Assembly: GCA_016295225.1 (NCBI GenBank)
Contig: JAEDLP010000084.1
Coordinates: 1-7,841 of the forward strand
DNA: 7,841 nt
Direction: 5' to 3'
From: Oscillospiraceae bacterium
GTDB lineage: Bacteria > Bacillota > Clostridia > Oscillospirales > Oscillospiraceae
Shown: in pieces, positions 3,668-7,841 of the stretch
Layout: each line of letters begins with the position of its first letter
Numbering within the stretch: the first letter of the stretch is position 1
The notes under the pieces: model-generated
What the model saw: the letters and a program-made list of their open reading frames with translations, nothing else
What the model was told of the DNA's origin: nothing
The model's database searches: none
Translations under genes and position numbers: made by a program

Positions 3668-5989
3668 ATGGCAACGAAAGAGAGAACGGGAGGCAGGCTG
3701 CTGCGCTTTCCCCGGGGAGACAGCGTGAACCTGTCCCGCCGGGCCTTCATGGGGGCGGCGGAACGGGCGGTGGGCTTTCTGCTGGGGGCAGTGCTGTCGG
3801 GATCGGAGATCTTTGGGCTCTATGCCCCCTTTGGCGTGGCGGCGGTGGCGGCCGCCGGGTCGGGCTCCACGGGGTTCTGCACTCTGGCCGGGGCCTGTCT
3901 GGGCTACCTCTGTCTGGAGGGACTCACCAACGGCATGCGGTACGCCGCCGCCGCCATCCTGACCTACTCGGTGGCCTTTGCCTTCTACGATACAAAGCTC
4001 TACCAGCGGCCCTGGTTCATGCCCGCCATCGCCGCTCTGCTCTCTGCCATGACGGGCTTTGTCTGCCGGGCGGGAGAGGGCAGGCACGGGGAGGACCTGG
4101 TCTTTTTCGTCACCGAGGTGCTTCTCACCGCCGTGGCGGCCTATTGCTACAACATCATCTTTACCCAGTGGACACAGGTTCTGGACAGGCCGCAGACGGT
4201 GTCGCCCCGGCAGGGGGCCGGGCTCCTCATGCTGGCCAGCACCGTCCTCATGGCCCTGGGCCGGGTGGAAATCCTGGAGACCTTTTCCATGGGCCGCCTC
4301 CTGGCGGCGGTGTGCATCATGGTGGCCGCCCGCCGGGGCGTGGGCGAGGGGGTCCTGGTGGGGGCCTGCAGCGGCGTGGCCCTGGATCTGGCCACCGGCA
4401 AGGAGCCCTATTGCAGCATGGTCTTCACCCTGGCCGGGCTGGTCTGCGGCCTGTGCCGGGACAAGCGTAAGGTGACGGCGGCTGCGGTCTACGCGGCCAT
4501 CAGCTCCATTGTGGTCCTGTGGACCTGGGAGGGGGGCGTGCGCATGGGTATGCCCCTGGAGTCTGTGGTGGGGGCCATTCTCTTCCTGGTGATCCCCCTG
4601 CGGCCCACCGAGGCCGACCAGCCCCTGCAGACTGCGCTGCCCCTGGCCCCCGGAGATCAGGACAGCGCCCGGCGGGCCATTTCCCGCCGCATGGGGGAGA
4701 TGGCCGACGCCTTCCACACCCTCCACGACAGCGTGAAGGAGACCCTCCGCCCCGAGGACACCAACACGGAAAACCCCGCCGGCATCTTCACCCGGGCGGC
4801 AGACAAGGTGTGCGCCAAATGCGTCCTGAACCTGACCTGCTGGCAGAAGGACTACCAGCATACCCGGGGGGCGTGCAACGACGCCACCACCCCCATGCTG
4901 GAGCGGGGGCGGTCCCTGGCCACCGACTACGACGGGACCTTTTCCAACCGGTGCGTCCATTTCCCGGAGTTTTTGGGGGCGGTCAACCGGGAGCTCACCG
5001 CCTTCCTGCGGCGGCGGCAGGCCCTGCGGCGGTCCCGGGAGACCCGGCGGGCCCTGTGCAGCCAGTACGCCCGGCTGGACCAGCTCATGGCCCAGGCGGC
5101 GGCCGAGCTCTCTGTGGAGATCACCCCTGACCAGCCCCGGCAGGCCCGGCTGGACGCCTTCCTTCGCAGCATGAACCTGACCGGCGGGCTGGTCTACTAC
5201 GACAAGGAGGGCCGCCTGCGGGCGGAGACCCCGGTCTCCGACGAGCTGCGGACCCGGTCGGCCCGGAAGGAGCTGGCCCAGGTCCTGGGGACCCCCCTCC
5301 GGGAAGGGGAGGAGGAGAATGGACGTCTGGTTTTCACCCAGGCGGAGCCCTTCCGGGCCACCGCTGCCGTGGCGGGGGCCGCCCGGCGGGGAGAAGAGGT
5401 CAGCGGCGACACGGGGACCTGGTTCCGCCGGGAGGACGGGATGCTCTTCCTCCTGCTCTGCGACGGCATGGGCAGCGGCCCGGAGGCCAAGCGGGAGAGC
5501 GCCCAGGCGGCCAAGCTCATCGAGAGCTTTCTCCGGGCGGGGATGGACCCGGAACAGGCCCTGGAGACCGTGTCCTCCGCCCTGGCCCTGCGGGGGGAGG
5601 CCGGGGGCAGCACCACCGTGGATCTGCTGTCGGTGGATCTCTTTACCGGCCGGTGCCGGGTGTGCAAGCAGGGGGCGGCCCCCACCTATGTCCGCCGGGA
5701 CCGGAAGATCAAGTGCGCGGGGGGGAACTCTCTCCCGGCGGGGATTTTGGCCGGGGATCGTTCCCGGCCGGACAGCCATTCCTTCCGGGGCCAGCAGGGG
5801 GACTGGGTGGTGATGATCACCGACGGCGTCCTCTGCGGCCGGGAGGACGACTGGCTCCGGGCGCTTCTGGTGGACTACCAGGGGACAAGCCCCGGGGAGC
5901 TGGCGGAGCGGATTCTCCGGGAGAGCGAGGAACAGTGTCAGGGGGAGGACGACGGCACGGTCATCGCGGTTCGCTTGGAACTGCGGTGA
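3668..5989 (+). CDS. spoIIE: Stage II sporulation protein E (SpoIIE, PP2C-type phosphatase)
   Basis: A 773-residue protein, slightly shorter than the roughly 827 residues of Bacillus SpoIIE. Domains: a short basic N-terminus; about residues 28-310 rich in hydrophobic membrane segments; a central regulatory region with a cysteine cluster (C382, C385, C391, C403, C429) and arginine-rich helices; and a C-terminal PP2C serine phosphatase domain. Metal-site motifs visible are VSGD (Asp581), CDGMGSG (Asp599), ITDGV (Asp719) and EDDGT (761-762). SpoIIE sits at the polar septum and dephosphorylates SpoIIAA-P, which then frees sigma-F from SpoIIAB in the forespore. I chose the ATG at 3668 because GGGAGG ends 7 bases before it. 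In-frame TTG 3641 and ATG 3653 lack such a site. A Spo0A-like promoter precedes it. It is monocistronic, unlike loci where tilS follows directly. Confidence 0.95.
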   Translation: MATKERTGGRLLRFPRGDSVNLSRRAFMGAAERAVGFLLGAVLSGSEIFGLYAPFGVAAVAAAGSGSTGFCTLAGACLGYLCLEGLTNGMRYAAAAILTYSVAFAFYDTKLYQRPWFMPAIAALLSAMTGFVCRAGEGRHGEDLVFFVTEVLLTAVAAYCYNIIFTQWTQVLDRPQTVSPRQGAGLLMLASTVLMALGRVEILETFSMGRLLAAVCIMVAARRGVGEGVLVGACSGVALDLATGKEPYCSMVFTLAGLVCGLCRDKRKVTAAAVYAAISSIVVLWTWEGGVRMGMPLESVVGAILFLVIPLRPTEADQPLQTALPLAPGDQDSARRAISRRMGEMADAFHTLHDSVKETLRPEDTNTENPAGIFTRAADKVCAKCVLNLTCWQKDYQHTRGACNDATTPMLERGRSLATDYDGTFSNRCVHFPEFLGAVNRELTAFLRRRQALRRSRETRRALCSQYARLDQLMAQAAAELSVEITPDQPRQARLDAFLRSMNLTGGLVYYDKEGRLRAETPVSDELRTRSARKELAQVLGTPLREGEEENGRLVFTQAEPFRATAAVAGAARRGEEVSGDTGTWFRREDGMLFLLLCDGMGSGPEAKRESAQAAKLIESFLRAGMDPEQALETVSSALALRGEAGGSTTVDLLSVDLFTGRCRVCKQGAAPTYVRRDRKIKCAGGNSLPAGILAGDRSRPDSHSFRGQQGDWVVMITDGVLCGREDDWLRALLVDYQGTSPGELAERILRESEEQCQGEDDGTVIAVRLELR

Positions 5990-6020
5990 GCCTTTGCGGC
6001 GCTTTGTCTCCTGCATATAA

Positions 6021-6069
6021 CAAAAACGACAGAAAACCGTTTCCTCTGGTTTTCTGTCGTTTCTTTTTT
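6021..6069. terminator. Bidirectional terminator between spoIIE and the convergent kinase
   Basis: A 15-bp perfect stem, AAACGACAGAAAACC (6024-6038) with GGTTTTCTGTCGTTT (6048-6062), and a 9-base loop. Plus reading ends TTTCTTTTTT; minus reading ends in five T. It lies 32 bases after the spoIIE stop and directly after the minus-strand gene's stop, and touches its last codon. Confidence 0.9.
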
Positions 6070-6574
6070 ACAGATGCATTTCCCGCAGCCGCTGGAGGAT
6101 CAGGGCCACGGACTGCTCCACGTCCTGGCCGCCGCAGTCCACGGTGAGGTGGGCGTACTGGGCGTACAGGGGCGTGCGCTCCTGGTAGAGGGTTTTCAGG
6201 GTCTGCCCCGGGCGGAGGATCACCCCCCGCTTTTTCAGGCTGCCCAGCCGCCGGGCCAGGGCGTTGTAGCCCAGCTTCAGGTAGACCACGGTGCCCATGG
6301 ACCCCAGGTGGGCCATGGCCTCGGGGGAGTAGACCACGCTGCCCCCGGTGGCGATCACCGAGCGGTCGGCCTGGAGGGACCCGCACACCCGGCCCTCCAG
6401 GGCCAGAAAGCCGTCGATCCCTTCGGCGGCGATGATCTCCCGCAGCAGGCGGCCCTCCTGGGCCTGGAGGACCAGGTCGGTGTCCAGAAAACGGTAGCCC
6501 AGGGCCTTGGCCAGCAGCACCCCCAGGGTGCTCTTGCCCACGCCGGGCATGCCGATGAGTATCACATTGTCCAT
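6068..6574 (-). CDS. Shikimate-kinase-family P-loop kinase, divergent paralogue
   Basis: A 168-residue protein of shikimate kinase length and fold. Walker A is GMPGVGKST (residues 8-16), and the DTD motif (31-33) gives the Asp that contacts shikimate. ATGGSVVYS (75-83) is the substrate-loop region, RGVIL (116-120) stands at the lid RPLL position, and R133-TPLY matches the C-terminal RxPLY motif. Two expected shikimate contacts differ: the GGG triplet is GGS, and the Arg of the FRxxE motif (Arg58 in Mycobacterium tuberculosis shikimate kinase) is Leu57 in FLALE. Similar proteins are routinely annotated shikimate kinase in clostridia. Because a GGG-type kinase sits in the aro operon at the left edge, this one may have another substrate or role, so I give no symbol. 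AGAGGGG lies 6 bases before the ATG. It may be read with the small membrane protein upstream, 48 bases away. Confidence 0.85.
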   Translation of the reverse strand: MDNVILIGMPGVGKSTLGVLLAKALGYRFLDTDLVLQAQEGRLLREIIAAEGIDGFLALEGRVCGSLQADRSVIATGGSVVYSPEAMAHLGSMGTVVYLKLGYNALARRLGSLKKRGVILRPGQTLKTLYQERTPLYAQYAHLTVDCGGQDVEQSVALILQRLREMHL

Positions 6575-6604
6575 GGCGATCCCCTCTTTCTATATGGATA
6601 GCCT

Positions 6605-6613
6605 AGTATACCA
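6605..6613 (-). promoter_or_regulatory. Extended -10 promoter candidate for the kinase paralogue
   Basis: On the minus strand TGGTATACT (6613-6605) matches the extended -10 pattern TGnTATAAT with one change. No convincing -35 lies 16-18 bases upstream. It is 31 bases before the kinase start and just after the small membrane protein's stop, so the kinase could be expressed separately from it. Confidence 0.4.
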
Positions 6614-6622
6614 CTGAGAAAG

Positions 6623-6907
6623 TCAGAAGGGAAGGGGCAAAATGCCGGAAATAAAGAGACAGACCGCCGTGGCGATGGCGGCCCCTGCCAGGGCCGAGAG
6701 CAGAGGGACCAAAAACCGCCGCCGCCGGTGCCGGGGAGAGGAGCGCTGGAGATAGGCGTTGGCCACCTCCTGGGCCTGTTTCAGGACCTGCTCCTCCGGG
6801 GCCTTGCTGTCCAGGGCGTCCTCCCGCAGGAGGAAGATCGCCTGCTCGAAGTGTTTGGGGTCGGGGGAGGTCAACACCACCACCCGGCGTGCCACGCCTT
6901 TTACCAT
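6623..6907 (-). CDS. Small tail-anchored membrane protein of unknown function
   Basis: A 94-residue protein. The N-terminal two thirds is soluble and begins MVKGVARRVVVL, followed by SPDPKHFEQAIFLLRED (14-30) and an amphipathic helix, EEQVLKQAQEVANAYLQ (38-54). A basic cluster (RHRRRR, 59-64) precedes one hydrophobic helix (about 66-89) ending near the C-terminus. This predicts a tail-anchored protein with the N-terminal part in the cytoplasm. I believe similar small proteins recur in clostridial genomes, but I know no function. I chose the ATG at 6907 because AAAGGAG lies 8 bases upstream. A GTG three codons earlier abuts that site and is too close to use it. It precedes the shikimate-kinase-family gene on the same strand with no terminator between them, and is divergent from the sigma factor gene. 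Confidence 0.75.
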   Translation of the reverse strand: MVKGVARRVVVLTSPDPKHFEQAIFLLREDALDSKAPEEQVLKQAQEVANAYLQRSSPRHRRRRFLVPLLSALAGAAIATAVCLFISGILPLPF

Positions 6908-6971
6908 GGATACCACTCCTTTCCTTGTCCCTTCCAGTATGGACGGGGGAGCGGAAAACTATGCGGGAAAT

Positions 6972-7000
6972 TTGCCCCGGCGTGGGTTTCCTGCTATAGT
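6972..7000 (+). promoter_or_regulatory. Sigma-A-type promoter for the sigma factor operon
   Basis: TTGCCC (6972-6977), a 17-base spacer, then TATAGT (6995-7000) with an upstream TG (TGCTATAGT) giving an extended -10. The ATG follows 29 bases after the -10. It looks like a housekeeping promoter, not the AAC/CGTC type expected for autoregulation by an ECF sigma factor. Confidence 0.7.
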
Positions 7001-7029
7001 AGAGACAGAAAGAGGATGGGAGGGAGCCC

Positions 7030-7611
7030 ATGGACAAAAACACACCGATGGAAGAGGTCTTCGACCACTACTTCCAGACTTACTATACCAGGCTGTGGCG
7101 TCAGGCCCAGAGCATCCTGGCCCGGCACGCCGGCCGCAAGGACCCGGACCGGGCCGCCGAGGCCGTCCAGGAGGTCTTTCTGGTGGCCTGGAAGAAGCCC
7201 AGAGAATTTCTGGGCAGCCCGTCCCCGGTGGGCTGGCTGGTGAACACCCTGAAATTCGTTTTGCAGAACATGATCCGGGAGGATCAGCGATGGCACGCCC
7301 GCCTCCGGGAATTCCAGGCCCACCTGGACCGGGATGCCGTTCACCCAGCCCCGGGGGCGGACCTGGAAATAGAGGGGCTGATCTCCCCGGAGGAGCTGGA
7401 CCTGCTGAAACGGCTCTATCTTTATGGGGAGACCTATGAGGAGCTGTGCCGGGAGCTGGGGCTCAAAAAGAGCACCCTGGCCATGCGGGTGAAGAAGAGC
7501 AAAGAGGACTTTCAAAAAAAGTATTGGGAAAGTGAAACATTTTCTGACCCGGACGTTGAACATTCCGGCCCGGCAGAACATCTTAGTAGTAGAGGAGGTT
7601 CCAAACGATGA
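7030..7611 (+). CDS. ECF-like RNA polymerase sigma factor
   Basis: A 193-residue two-domain sigma-70-family protein. About residues 10-82 match region 2: FDHYFQTYYTRLWRQAQSIL, then AAEAVQEVFLVAWKKP (the D/E-x-VQ-EVFL-W core that binds the beta-prime subunit and the -10), then GWLVNTLKFVLQNMIRE. Residues 118-165 match region 4, with the helix-turn-helix TYEELCRELGLKKSTLAMRVKKSKEDF. Region 3 is absent, as in extracytoplasmic-function (ECF) sigma factors. A polar tail of about 28 residues (SETFSDPDVEHSG onward) extends past region 4. GGGAGGG lies 5 bases before the ATG. The stop overlaps the next start as ATGA, the usual layout for a sigma factor with its cognate regulator. The regulon and signal cannot be read from the sequence. 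Confidence 0.88.
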   Translation: MDKNTPMEEVFDHYFQTYYTRLWRQAQSILARHAGRKDPDRAAEAVQEVFLVAWKKPREFLGSPSPVGWLVNTLKFVLQNMIREDQRWHARLREFQAHLDRDAVHPAPGADLEIEGLISPEELDLLKRLYLYGETYEELCRELGLKKSTLAMRVKKSKEDFQKKYWESETFSDPDVEHSGPAEHLSSRGGSKR

Positions 7612-7841
7612 ATCATCAACCTGAGAACCAAGGCAACCGCCCGGCCTGGGAAGAAATGACCACCCAGGAGCTGGACGACCTGCTCTGGCGGGACTTTGCC
7701 GCCGACCAGGACGGCTTCCTCGATCCTGCCGATATTCTGGCCATGACGGAGGTGATCAACAGCCGGGAGGAAGACACCCCTACCGACGCGGACCTGCAGG
7801 CCGCTTGGGAGACCTTCCGGGCCCGGATCAGAGAAGAAGAA
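7608..7841 (+). CDS. Probable anti-sigma or regulatory partner, N-terminal part (3' end outside window)
   Basis: The first 78 residues of a frame that runs off the right edge. It starts at ATG 7608, sharing ATGA with the sigma factor stop, with AGGAGG 9 bases upstream. The visible part is acidic and probably helical: MTTQELDDLLWRDFAADQD (17-35), then PADILAMTEVINSREE (40-55), then TDADLQAAWETFRARIREEE (59-78). No membrane segment or catalytic motif is reached. Position and coupling suggest an anti-sigma factor whose N-terminal part sequesters the sigma factor, with a membrane segment and sensor domain beyond the window. I recall similar N-termini, with a repeated D-x-AW-x-x-F pattern, downstream of sigma factors in clostridia. 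The role is inferred from context only. Confidence 0.7.
   Translation, partial: MNHQPENQGNRPAWEEMTTQELDDLLWRDFAADQDGFLDPADILAMTEVINSREEDTPTDADLQAAWETFRARIREEE

Noticed and set aside
3392..6016. A very long open frame (874 codons) on the minus strand, antisense to spoIIE
   Set aside because: Its product is a low-complexity run of Gly, Pro, His and Arg with no domain, and it lacks a supported start. It is the usual antisense shadow of GC-rich coding DNA; the plus frame has clear SpoIIE domains.
6952..6985. A possible ECF-type autoregulatory promoter (GGAAAAC then CGT) before the sigma factor gene
   Set aside because: The distance between the AAC and CGT parts is about 21 bases, too long for an ECF promoter (about 16). 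A normal sigma-A promoter with 17-base spacing fits the same region better.
1..7841. A search for CRISPR arrays, insertion sequences, integrases, toxin-antitoxin pairs or defence genes
   Set aside because: I found no regular repeat-spacer series, no transposase or recombinase motifs and no recognisable defence proteins. The two-gene zinc-ribbon/region-4 pair does not have the look of a toxin-antitoxin system.

Overview
The window reads as chromosomal DNA of a high-GC, endospore-forming Firmicute, most likely a clostridial relative in the Oscillospiraceae (Flavonifractor or Lawsonibacter type). This is an inference from three things: a full spoIIE, GC-rich coding with strong AGGAGG-type ribosome binding sites, and A+T-rich sigma-A-type promoters. 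I see no transposase, integrase, phage structural gene or CRISPR array.

Layout. 1-676 is the end of an aromatic amino acid (shikimate pathway) operon: the C-terminus of a shikimate kinase overlapped by a complete type II 3-dehydroquinate dehydratase (aroQ). A 77-base palindromic element covers the aroQ stop codon, followed by a bidirectional terminator. 810-1406 (minus) is a cytidylate-kinase-like P-loop kinase with its own promoter. 1678-1847 (minus) is a tRNA-Thr(TGT)/tRNA-Tyr(GTA) pair with a near-consensus promoter and two candidate terminators. Divergent from the tRNAs, 1936-2665 holds two overlapping genes: a zinc-ribbon/coiled-coil protein and a small sigma-70 region-4-only protein. 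2731-3348 is an HD-domain phosphohydrolase whose promoter carries a perfect palindrome over the -10. It ends in a cluster of strong hairpins.

3668-5989 is spoIIE, the membrane phosphatase that activates sigma-F in the forespore. It is preceded by a -10 box and a Spo0A-box-like element placed much as in the Bacillus subtilis spoIIE and spoIIG promoters. A bidirectional terminator separates it from a convergent pair on the minus strand: a small tail-anchored membrane protein (6623-6907) and a second shikimate-kinase-family protein (6068-6574). Divergent from these, 7030-7841 holds an ECF-like sigma factor translationally coupled (ATGA overlap) to a truncated gene that is probably its anti-sigma or regulatory partner.

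Most of the window is ordinary housekeeping and sporulation DNA. The parts worth a second look are: the two shikimate-kinase-family genes, the second lacking expected shikimate-contacting residues; the zinc-ribbon/region-4 pair with a strong in-frame internal start; the palindromic operator candidate before the HD gene; the Spo0A-like control of spoIIE; the palindromic element at the aroQ stop; and the sigma/partner module at the right edge. I do not see a clearly new defence or mobile system.
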